Origin: Amycolatopsis sp. FBCC-B4732
GTDB lineage: Bacteria > Actinomycetota > Actinomycetes > Mycobacteriales > Pseudonocardiaceae
DNA: 64,000 bases
Reading direction: 5' to 3'
NCBI RefSeq assembly: GCF_023008405.1
Contig: NZ_CP095376.1
Span: 4,860,001-4,924,000, forward strand
Below the pieces are notes generated by a model. That model was not told the origin of the DNA. It worked only from the letters and a program-made list of their open reading frames with translations, and did not search any database. The number at the start of each line of letters is the position of its first letter. The first letter of the stretch is position 1. The position numbers were made by a program, and so were the translations under genes. Below are positions 51,302 to 58,176 of the stretch, one piece after another.

Positions 51302-51580
51302 CTAGGGTTTTCCGTCGGGCTCGCCGGTGCTCAGCACGCCCAGCGCCGCCAGGTCGCCCATCCACGCGCGCAGGGAACCGGTCAGCTCGGCCGGTTCGAG
51401 GTCGCAGGTGGGCGCCAGCGCGAGCGCCGCGGCGGCGGGATCCCAGTCGTGCTGGGCCAGCGCGATCCACATCGCCGCGCCGAGGCCGCTGGCGAGCACG
51501 CGGTGTTCGCCGGTCGGCAGCACCATTTCGAGCACGCCGGTGTCGTCGACGATCACGGCCAGTCCGGGCACCGGGCGCAT
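51302..51580 (-). CDS. Small PqqD-like (RRE-fold-like) protein
   Basis: 92 residues from ATG 51580, which has GGGGGAG 5 nt upstream; a longer frame would overlap the LAL gene. The pattern of a short beta-hairpin start (GLAVIVDDTGVLEMVL), then VLASGLGAAMWIAL, then DLEPAELTGSLRAWMGDLAALGVL, follows the beta-strands and winged-helix of PqqD-family proteins, which bind precursor peptides in RiPP pathways. There is no precursor peptide or radical-SAM enzyme in the window. It follows the LAL gene by 32 nt and is probably co-transcribed with it. The assignment rests on pattern only. Confidence 0.6.
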   Translation of the reverse strand: MRPVPGLAVIVDDTGVLEMVLPTGEHRVLASGLGAAMWIALAQHDWDPAAAALALAPTCDLEPAELTGSLRAWMGDLAALGVLSTGEPDGKP

Positions 51581-51612
51581 GGCACTCCCCCGCGTTCTCC
51601 GCGCGTCACCGG

Positions 51613-54369
51613 TCACAGCGCGGGTTCCGGTGCGAGCAGGCCGCCGGGGAACCGCTCCTGCAGCTGGGTGCGGCCGGTGACGCCCAGCTTGCGGTAGACG
51701 CTCGTCAGGTGGATTTCGACGGTCCGCACGGCGAGCTGGAGCGCGTCGGCGATGGTGCGGTTGGTGGCGCCGGTCGCGGCGAGCTCGCCGACCCGCCGCT
51801 CCCCCAGCGTCAGCACGTCGGTCACGCTGCCGGTGACCGGGTAGTTGCGGCCGCCGGCCGCGGTGACCCCGGCCTGGGCCTCCTCGGCCCGGCTCCAGAA
51901 CCCCGCCCGCACCGAGAGGTCCACGGCGGCGCGGAACGCCCGGCGCGCGCCCTGGTGGTCACCGGCGCGCAGAAGTGCTTTCCCCAGCGCGGTTTCCGCT
52001 TCGGCGAGGTACCAGGACGCCGCCGTCCCGCCGAGCACTTCGGCCGCCGCGGTGAGGCCGTCGACGGCGGCGTCGCCTTCGGCCACCAGGCCGCGGCCCA
52101 GCAGCGCCAATCCCCGCGCCGACGCGGATCCCCAGGCCCGGGCCAGTTCTTCGCCGTGCGCCACGAGGTCGGCCGCTTCCGCCCGCCGGCCGAGCCGGAC
52201 GAGCACCCGGGCGCCGTCGAGCCACCACGGGGCGAACAGCGGGTGGGCGCCGCCTTCCGCGCGCAGCCCGGCACCGCACGAGCGCAGGTGCGCCAGCGCC
52301 CCTTCCAGGTCCCCGCGGGCCTCGGCGAGCCGTCCCCTGGCCAGCAGGTGGGCCGGGAAGCGGAGCACGGACCCGTCGGGCCCGGCCTCGTCGGCGCGGG
52401 CCATCGCCGCGGCCGCGCCGTCGACGTCGCCCTGCTGCAGCAGGACCAGCGCCTGGGCGACCAGGGGTGCGGTGGCGAGCTCGGCGCGGTCGTCGCGCTC
52501 GGCGGCGCGCACGGCCGCCGCCGCGTCCGAGAGCGCCCGGGACAGGTCGCCCGCCCCGCACGTGAGCCACGAATGCGCGGTCAGGGCCACGACTTCCGCC
52601 CAGCCGGTGCCGTCGCGCTCCGGCCCGGGCGACAGGCCGCCCAGGGCGTGCAGTGCTTCGTCGACCTCGTCGGCGGCGAACAGGACGTAGGCGGCCAGCG
52701 AACAGGCCCACCGCACCGAGGGTTCCGGGCGTTCGAGGGCCCGCCGCGCGCAGGAGACGGCGAGGTCGCGGTCGGTGCCGCGGATCATGTGCGCGACCGC
52801 GGCCAGCGCCAGCACGCCGACCTCGGCCGGGGTCTGGCCGGTCAGCGCGGACATCGCGGGCAGGCGCCCGCCGACGAGGTCCAGCGAGCCGGGCTGTTCG
52901 AACGCGACGGCCAGCAGCGCGGCCTCCAGCTCGGTCCGCAGGCCGCGGTCGACGTCCCCGGGGTGCTCGCCGTGGTCGCCGTCGAGCTGGTCGAGCGCGC
53001 CGGTGAGCAGCCGCGTCGCTTCCTGGGGTTCACGGGCCGACAGCGCGGCGATGGCCAGCTGCAGGGAGATCCGGGCCCGGCTGCGGGTGTCTTCGGCCAG
53101 TTCGGCCATCCCGGCGAGCGTCGCGTACGCCGCCAGCGGGTCGCGCACGCCGACCAGGCGGGCGAACTCGATCCGCACCGGCATGTCCTGGGGCCGGTCG
53201 GCGACGAGCACCCCGAGGTAGCGGGCGGCGTCGTGCGGGCGGCCCGACCGTTCCGCGGTGCGCGCGGCCTCGGCGAGCACGTCGCGCATCCAGCGTTCGG
53301 GCAGCAGGCGCCGGCCGAGCAGGTGCGCGCCGACGTCCTCGGGCGGGCGGCCACGGTCGTTGAGCAGCCGGGCCGCGGTCAGCCGCAGCGGGCCGAGCCG
53401 CCGATCCGGTACGCCGGCCAGCACCGCGTCGCGGACCGCGGGCGAGGCGAGCTCCTCGCCGTCGCCGCGCAGCAGCCCTTCCGCGGCCAGCACGGCCAGC
53501 GCGTCGGCGGCGAGCGGTTCGGGCACGCCGCCGAGCAGGGCGACGAGCTCGACGTCGGGGGCGCCGAACACCGCGATCGCCTCGGCGACGCGGCGCACGT
53601 GCTCCGGGCGGCCGGCGAGGACGCGCTCGACCAGCCGGGCGCGGGCGCCCGGGACGAGCACGCGGGCCCGCGCCAGCGCCGTCCCGTCCGGGGCGAGCCC
53701 CTCCAGGTGCAGGGCCGCGCAGACCTCGCCGAGCAGCGCGGGGTTGCCGCCGGTCAGCCCGGCCAGCTCGCGGGCGAACCCGGGTTCGGGCGCTTCGGGC
53801 CACCACGCGGCGGCGACGTCGGCGACCTCGAGCTCGGCGAAGGCCGCCAGGTCGACGGTGGCGACGTCGCCGGGCGGCAGCGTCATCGGCGGCCACAGCG
53901 GGTGCCCGGCGGGGCGCTGCGCGACGACGACGAGCAGGGGCTGTTCCGCGCCCCGGTGCGCCTGGTGGGCCAGCACCCGGACGGAGGCCTCGTCGCAGTG
54001 GTGGAAGTCGTCGAGCAGGACGACGACGGGACCGGCGACGGTGAGGTCGGCCAGCCGGCGGCCCAGCCGCCGCGAGAGCACCGGCACCGGCATGCCGTAC
54101 CGGCTCCCGGCGTCCGGGAGCAGCCCTTCGGCGGCCCGGCCGGCGCTCCCGCCGCCCGGCCGGCGGCAGGTCTCCGACAGCACGACGGCGCGGTCGGAAA
54201 CCGACCGCGCGAACTCCGCCAGCAACGCCGTCTTGCCGGTACCGGTGGCCCCGCGCACCCGCACCAGGGTCGCCGAACCGGCCCGCGCGTTCGCGAACGC
54301 CGAGCCGAGGACCTCCAGCTCCCGCCGCCGGCCGACCACGCGCCCGGCGACGCCCGTCACCTCCGCCAT
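51613..54369 (-). CDS. LuxR-family LAL regulator, third of three
   Basis: 918 residues from ATG 54369, 13 nt after the small gene upstream; the 18-codon longer frame would overlap that gene. Walker A is intact (VRGATGTGKTALL). Walker B is VVVLLDDFHHCDE. The C-terminal helix-turn-helix is LTLGERRVGELAATGATNRTIADALQLAVRTVEIHLTSVY. A helical repeat region of over 500 residues lies between. It is probably another pathway activator of the NysR/AmphR class. Its operon runs from the small helical gene through this gene to the PqqD-like gene. Confidence 0.9.
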   Translation of the reverse strand: MAEVTGVAGRVVGRRRELEVLGSAFANARAGSATLVRVRGATGTGKTALLAEFARSVSDRAVVLSETCRRPGGGSAGRAAEGLLPDAGSRYGMPVPVLSRRLGRRLADLTVAGPVVVLLDDFHHCDEASVRVLAHQAHRGAEQPLLVVVAQRPAGHPLWPPMTLPPGDVATVDLAAFAELEVADVAAAWWPEAPEPGFARELAGLTGGNPALLGEVCAALHLEGLAPDGTALARARVLVPGARARLVERVLAGRPEHVRRVAEAIAVFGAPDVELVALLGGVPEPLAADALAVLAAEGLLRGDGEELASPAVRDAVLAGVPDRRLGPLRLTAARLLNDRGRPPEDVGAHLLGRRLLPERWMRDVLAEAARTAERSGRPHDAARYLGVLVADRPQDMPVRIEFARLVGVRDPLAAYATLAGMAELAEDTRSRARISLQLAIAALSAREPQEATRLLTGALDQLDGDHGEHPGDVDRGLRTELEAALLAVAFEQPGSLDLVGGRLPAMSALTGQTPAEVGVLALAAVAHMIRGTDRDLAVSCARRALERPEPSVRWACSLAAYVLFAADEVDEALHALGGLSPGPERDGTGWAEVVALTAHSWLTCGAGDLSRALSDAAAAVRAAERDDRAELATAPLVAQALVLLQQGDVDGAAAAMARADEAGPDGSVLRFPAHLLARGRLAEARGDLEGALAHLRSCGAGLRAEGGAHPLFAPWWLDGARVLVRLGRRAEAADLVAHGEELARAWGSASARGLALLGRGLVAEGDAAVDGLTAAAEVLGGTAASWYLAEAETALGKALLRAGDHQGARRAFRAAVDLSVRAGFWSRAEEAQAGVTAAGGRNYPVTGSVTDVLTLGERRVGELAATGATNRTIADALQLAVRTVEIHLTSVYRKLGVTGRTQLQERFPGGLLAPEPAL

Positions 54370-54382
54370 CCTCACCCTGCTT

Positions 54383-54646
54383 TCACGGAAGGCGGCGGCC
54401 GCCCAGCCCCTCGTCGTCGGCACCGTGCCACATTTCGCGCGCGTACGGCGTGTCCGGCACGAGCACCCGTTCGTCGGCCGCGCGCGGCGTCGAGGGCAGC
54501 TCCCCGAGCCCGCTCTCGATCCAGCCGAGGTCGCTCATCAGGCGCCGCATCGGCGGGCTGTCCCCGTGGATCCGGTGCAGCGACTGGATGGCACGGCGCA
54601 GCTCGGTCGCCTTGCGCCGGGCGGCGGTGAGCGCGTCAGCGGTCAT
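54383..54646 (-). CDS. Small helical protein of unknown function
   Basis: 87 residues from ATG 54646 with GGAGGAG 6 nt upstream, a strong start. The first 50 residues (ARRKATELRRAIQSLHRIHGD ... MSDLGWIESGLGEL) look like two amphipathic helices rich in Arg and Leu. The tail is Pro/Asp/Gly-rich. No family recognised. It is the first gene of the operon with the third LAL regulator and is preceded by a terminator-like hairpin in its leader. Confidence 0.7.
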   Translation of the reverse strand: MTADALTAARRKATELRRAIQSLHRIHGDSPPMRRLMSDLGWIESGLGELPSTPRAADERVLVPDTPYAREMWHGADDEGLGGRRLP

Positions 54647-54717
54647 CAGGACTCCTCCCGTCGGGCACGGCCGGATCGCGTGCCCCGCCGACGTTAAGTC
54701 GTCCCCGACCCGGAAAA

Positions 54718-54765
54718 CCCCGAACCTCGGCGGGATCCGGGTGAAGATCCCGCCGAGGTTCGGGG
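54718..54765 (-). terminator. Perfect 20-bp hairpin with T-run in the leader of the third LAL operon
   Basis: 54718-54737 and 54746-54765 are exactly complementary over 20 bp, with the loop CGGGTGAA. On the minus strand the stem is followed by TTTTCC. It lies 71 bp upstream of the ATG at 54646. It is either the terminator of an unrecognised upstream transcript or an attenuator in the operon leader. Confidence 0.75.
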
Positions 54766-54796
54766 CCGCGGTGAGGAATCCGTAGGTGCGGGCGCC

Positions 54797-55037
54797 ATGA
54801 ACGACCCGTTCACCACGCCGGACGCGATGAACGACCCGTTCACCACGCTCCCGCGGCCCCACACCCCACCCGCACCACCGACCAGAAGCCATGAACGACC
54901 CGTTCACCACGCCGGACGCCATGAACGACCCGTTCACCACGCTCCCACGGCCCCACACCCCACCCGCACCACCGACCAGAAGCCATGAACGACCCGTTCA
55001 CCACGCCGGACGCCATGAACGACCCGTTCATGACGTC
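54797..55037. repeat. 94-bp tandem repeat carrying six TGAACG-ACC-CGTTCA palindromes
   Basis: Units begin at 54797, 54891 and 54985 (the last partial), a period of 94 bp. Each unit contains ATGAACGACCCGTTCACCAC twice, 30 bp apart, so the palindrome TGAACG-ACC-CGTTCA occurs at 54798, 54828, 54892, 54922, 54986 and 55016. Copies are nearly identical. It may be an operator array or a dispersed genomic repeat. Confidence 0.9.
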
Positions 55038-55211
55038 CGGTGGGGCGGGTGCGGTCACGCTGCGCTCCGAGGTCCCGGCGGCCCCTCATGGGGGTCCCGG
55101 CTCCGCCGAGACCGGCGGGATCCCGTGGTGTGAGCGGCAACACTAAGGAATCCGTTGGCCGGGGCGGGGTTGACTGGCGGACCAGAAACCGCGTCGAAGG
55201 GAAACGCTCTC

Positions 55212-56009
55212 GTGAACATCGCGGACAACGCCACGACGTCGTGGATCCGCCGTTACCACCCGGCACCCGGCGCGGGCACCCGGCTCGTCTGTTTCCCCCA
55301 CGCCGGCGGTTCGGCCAGCTACTTCCACCCGGTCTCGGCCCGGTTCGCCCCGGCCGTCGACGTCGTTTCGCTGCAGTACCCGGGGCGCCAGGACCGGCGC
55401 CGGGAGCCGAACGTGGACTCGATCGCCGGGCTCGCCGACCTGATCGCCGACGAGCTGGCCGCCCTCTCCGACAAGCCCGCCGTGTTCTTCGGGCACAGCA
55501 TGGGCGCGGTCCTCGCCTTCGAAACCGCCTGGCGGCTGGAACTGCGCGGGCTGCGGGCGCCCGGTGCCATCGTCGCCTCGGGGCGGCGCGGGCCCTCGAC
55601 GTTCCGCGACGAGCGGATCCACGAGCGCACCGACGACGGCGTGCTCGACGAGGTCCGCGAGCTCAACCGGGTGGACCGGACGGTCATCGGCGACGACGAG
55701 ATCCTGCGGATGGCGCTGCCCGCGATCCGCGCCGACTACCGGGCGATCGAGACCTACGCCTGCCCGGCCGGGCGCCGCGTCCGCTGCCCGGTCACCGTGC
55801 TGATCGGCGACCAGGACCCGAAGGTGACCGCCGAGGAGGCCGGGAACTGGGGCGAGCACACCGAAGGCGGCTTCCGCCTGGAGGTCTTCCCCGGCGGCCA
55901 CTTCTTCCTCGCCCGGCACCAGAGCGCGGTGAACGCCGAGCTGGAGCGCGAGCTGCAGGCCCTCGCCGCCCCCGCGGCGGCATTGCACTCCGGGCGTGAT
56001 TCAACATAA
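55212..56009 (+). CDS. Type II thioesterase (editing, NysE/AmphE/RifR-like)
   Basis: 265 residues from GTG 55212 (AAGGG 11 nt upstream); the in-frame upstream ATG gives an unlikely extension. The alpha/beta hydrolase shows CFPHAGGSASYF (oxyanion region), the nucleophile in GHSMGAVLAFE, an Asp in LIGDQDPKVT and the catalytic His in PGGHFFL. Type II thioesterases free PKS modules from acyl groups that stalled or were primed wrongly. Every polyene cluster of the nystatin type has one. Its promoter must lie in or beside the palindrome array upstream. Confidence 0.93.
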   Translation: MNIADNATTSWIRRYHPAPGAGTRLVCFPHAGGSASYFHPVSARFAPAVDVVSLQYPGRQDRRREPNVDSIAGLADLIADELAALSDKPAVFFGHSMGAVLAFETAWRLELRGLRAPGAIVASGRRGPSTFRDERIHERTDDGVLDEVRELNRVDRTVIGDDEILRMALPAIRADYRAIETYACPAGRRVRCPVTVLIGDQDPKVTAEEAGNWGEHTEGGFRLEVFPGGHFFLARHQSAVNAELERELQALAAPAAALHSGRDST

Positions 56010-56016
56010 AGTAACA

Positions 56017-56037
56017 TCATCAACAACACAGAACGAC
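56017..56037 (+). promoter_or_regulatory. CA-rich element upstream of the DeoR gene
   Basis: CATCAACAACACAGAACGACA lies in the A+T-rich 44 bp before the GTG of the DeoR gene. It resembles the CA-rich elements in the PTS operon promoter (38255-38406). It may be an autoregulatory site; this is inference from similarity by eye. Confidence 0.35.
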
Positions 56038-56053
56038 ATGGACGGGGGTCGCG

Positions 56054-56815
56054 GTGTACGCGGAAGAGCGTCAGCAGCTGATCCTCGAGCAGGCCCGGTC
56101 GCGCGGCCGGGTCGACGTCGCCGAGCTCGCCGGCGAGTTCGCGGTCACGACGGAGACGATCCGCCGCGACCTCACCACGCTCGAACGCCACGGGTCGCTC
56201 CGCCGGGTGCACGGCGGGGCGATCCCGATCGAGCGCCTGGGTTTCGAACCGGCGTTGAACACGCGCGAAAGCGTGATGACGGCGGAGAAGAAGCGCATCG
56301 GCAAGGCCGCCCTCGCCGAGCTGCCCGCGGAGGGCGCGATCCTGCTCGACGCGGGCACGACCACCGCCCACCTCGCGGAAGCGCTTCCCATCGACTGCAA
56401 CCTCACCGTGGTCACCAACTCCGTGAACATCGCGCTGACGCTGTCCAAGCGCCCCAACCTCACGGTGATGCTGGTGGGCGGCCGCCTCCGGGCGCGCACG
56501 CTCGCGTCGGTCGACTCGTGGGCGTTGCACTCGCTCAGCGAAACGTTCGTCGAAGTGGCGTTCATGGCGACCAACGGCCTGTCGGTCGAGCGCGGCCTCA
56601 CCACCCCGGACCCGGCGGAGGCGATGGTCAAGCGGGCCTCGATCGCCGGCGCCCGCCGCGTCGTGCTGCTGGCCGACCACACGAAAGTGGGCAACGACCA
56701 CTTCGCCCGCTTCGCCGAACTGTCCGAAGTGGACACGTTCATCACCGACGGTGGCATCGATTCCACGGTGGCCGCGGAAATCGAGCGCGAAGGCGTGAAC
56801 GTCCTGACCGCGTGA
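56054..56815 (+). CDS. DeoR/GlpR-family sugar-metabolism repressor
   Basis: 253 residues from GTG 56054. The N-terminal helix-turn-helix is the DeoR signature (RVDVAELAGEFAVTTETIRRDLTTLERHGSLRRVHGGA). The C-terminal DeoRC effector domain has LLDAGTTTAHLAEALP and VVTNSVNIALTLS, which bind sugar phosphates. Such repressors commonly control fructose PTS and 1-phosphofructokinase operons. A PTS operon with such a kinase lies 18 kb away, so this may be its regulator although the two are separated by cluster genes. It is convergent with the P450 gene, with only 1 bp between stops. Confidence 0.92.
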   Translation: MYAEERQQLILEQARSRGRVDVAELAGEFAVTTETIRRDLTTLERHGSLRRVHGGAIPIERLGFEPALNTRESVMTAEKKRIGKAALAELPAEGAILLDAGTTTAHLAEALPIDCNLTVVTNSVNIALTLSKRPNLTVMLVGGRLRARTLASVDSWALHSLSETFVEVAFMATNGLSVERGLTTPDPAEAMVKRASIAGARRVVLLADHTKVGNDHFARFAELSEVDTFITDGGIDSTVAAEIEREGVNVLTA

Positions 56816-56816
56816 G

Positions 56817-57977
56817 CTACCAGCGCACCGGCAGCTCGTAGAGTCCGAAGAGGACTCCGTCGTGCTTGAACTCGAGCTCGTCGGCCGGCACCGCCAGCCG
56901 CAGCCGCGGCACCCGCTCGAACAACGTCGTCAGCGCGACCTCCATCTCCAGCCGGGCCAGGTGCTGCCCGATGCACTGGTGGATCCCGTAGCCGAAGGCG
57001 ACGTGGTGGCGCGCCGACCGCGCCGGGCAGAACTCGCCGGCGTCCTCGAACACGGTCCCGTCGTGCCCCGCCGCCAGCCCGAGCGGCGCGACCCCTTCGC
57101 CGCGGCGGATCAGCTGCCCCGAGATCTCGAGGTCCTCGGTGGCGACGCGCAGGCTGACGACGTCGGAGATGGAGAAGAACCGCAGCAGTTCTTCGACGAC
57201 GCCCTCGTGCCCGATCCACTGCGGGTTCTCCAGGAGCGTCACGACGCCGAGCGACAGCATGTTGGCGGTGGTTTCGTGCCCGGCGACCAGCAGCAGCATG
57301 GCCACGCCGAGCAGTTCGGCGTCGTCGAGCACCCCGCCGTCGATGAGCCGGCTGATCAGGTCCTCGCCGGGCTGCGCGCGCTTCGCGGCGATGAGTCCGG
57401 TGAGGTAGGTGTTGATCTCGCCGAGCGCGACTTCCCGCTGCCGGGCCGTCGACGCGAGGCTGACCAGCACGCGGGTGCGGGACTCGAAGTGCTCGTGGTC
57501 CTCGTAGGGCACGCCGAGCAGCTGGCAGATGACGAGCGAAGGCAGCACGAGGCAGAAGGCGGCGACGAGGTCCGCGGAGTTCCCGGCGGCGAGCATGGCG
57601 TCGATCCGCTCGTCGACGACCTGCTGGATGCCGGGCCGCAGCTCCCGCACCTTCCGCACGGTGAATTCGGGGATGAGCAGCTTCCGGTACCGCGTGTGCT
57701 CGGGCGCGTCCATGGCGACGAACCACCCGGGAAGCGCTTCCGGTGCTCCGCCGGTGGCGGGGAACCCGGGCTTCGAGGGATCGGAGCTGAGCCGCGGGTC
57801 GGTGAGCGCGGCCCGCACGTCCTCGTGCCGCGCGACGAGCCAGACGGGCGTACCGCCGGGCAGGACGGTCCGGCAGAGACCGGGCCGGGCCCGGAGGTCG
57901 GCGTAGCCGTCGGGCGGAGTGACCTGACCGGGCGACCGCCGAGGAAAGGCGACGACCCCGGGTTCCGTGCTCACCAT
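56817..57977 (-). CDS. Cytochrome P450, CYP105-like
   Basis: 386 residues. The I-helix oxygen-binding motif is LVAGHETTAN, the ExxR is in EELLR and the heme-ligand loop is FGYGIHQCIGQ with the axial Cys. LPSLVICQLLGVPYEDHEHFE and MDAPEHTRYRKLLIPEFTVRKV are typical of soluble CYP105-type actinomycete P450s. Polyene clusters usually encode two P450s: one oxidises the C16 methyl to carboxyl, the other hydroxylates near C8-C10. Which of these this is, or whether it acts elsewhere, cannot be told by eye. No ferredoxin gene is adjacent. TAGAAC 6 nt before the ATG suggests a leaderless transcript. Confidence 0.9.
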   Translation of the reverse strand: MVSTEPGVVAFPRRSPGQVTPPDGYADLRARPGLCRTVLPGGTPVWLVARHEDVRAALTDPRLSSDPSKPGFPATGGAPEALPGWFVAMDAPEHTRYRKLLIPEFTVRKVRELRPGIQQVVDERIDAMLAAGNSADLVAAFCLVLPSLVICQLLGVPYEDHEHFESRTRVLVSLASTARQREVALGEINTYLTGLIAAKRAQPGEDLISRLIDGGVLDDAELLGVAMLLLVAGHETTANMLSLGVVTLLENPQWIGHEGVVEELLRFFSISDVVSLRVATEDLEISGQLIRRGEGVAPLGLAAGHDGTVFEDAGEFCPARSARHHVAFGYGIHQCIGQHLARLEMEVALTTLFERVPRLRLAVPADELEFKHDGVLFGLYELPVRW

Positions 57978-58129
57978 GCCCCGGTTCTACCCCGCCGCGA
58001 CGCCGGAAACCTTGGGCGGCGGGGAAGTCTGGAAGAACCCCTAGTGTCGCGCGGCAGGTGGTTCACCGGGCCGAACCCGGGCCGTAGTCGACGAACCCTG
58101 GACGCGACACCGGAAGCGGCTGCGCGGGA

Positions 58130-58164
58130 AGCCGGGGCGGGCGGGGTCTCCGCCCGCCCCGGCT
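58130..58164 (-). terminator. Terminator of the secreted vWFA protein gene
   Basis: A perfect 15-bp G+C-rich stem (58130-58144 with 58150-58164) and a GGTCT loop, 12 bp past the stop at 58177. No strong T-run follows on the minus strand, which is common in high-G+C genomes. Confidence 0.7.
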
Positions 58165-58176
58165 CACTTCACCGGA

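Larger units (their letters stand above)
54647..55211. other. 565-bp divergent intergenic region between small gene and thioesterase
   Basis: It holds, from left to right, the ribosome-binding site of the small gene, a perfect 20-bp hairpin, a 94-bp tandem repeat with six palindromes, and about 170 bp of ordinary G+C-rich sequence before the thioesterase. No credible gene is seen; the short open frames across the repeats encode only the repeat itself. Confidence 0.7.

Noticed and set aside
54840..55266. Several short frames across the 94-bp repeat (MNDPFTT... and VVNGSFMASG...)
   Set aside because: They exist only because the repeat begins with ATG and has a period that keeps short frames open. 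No start signal and no conserved partner.
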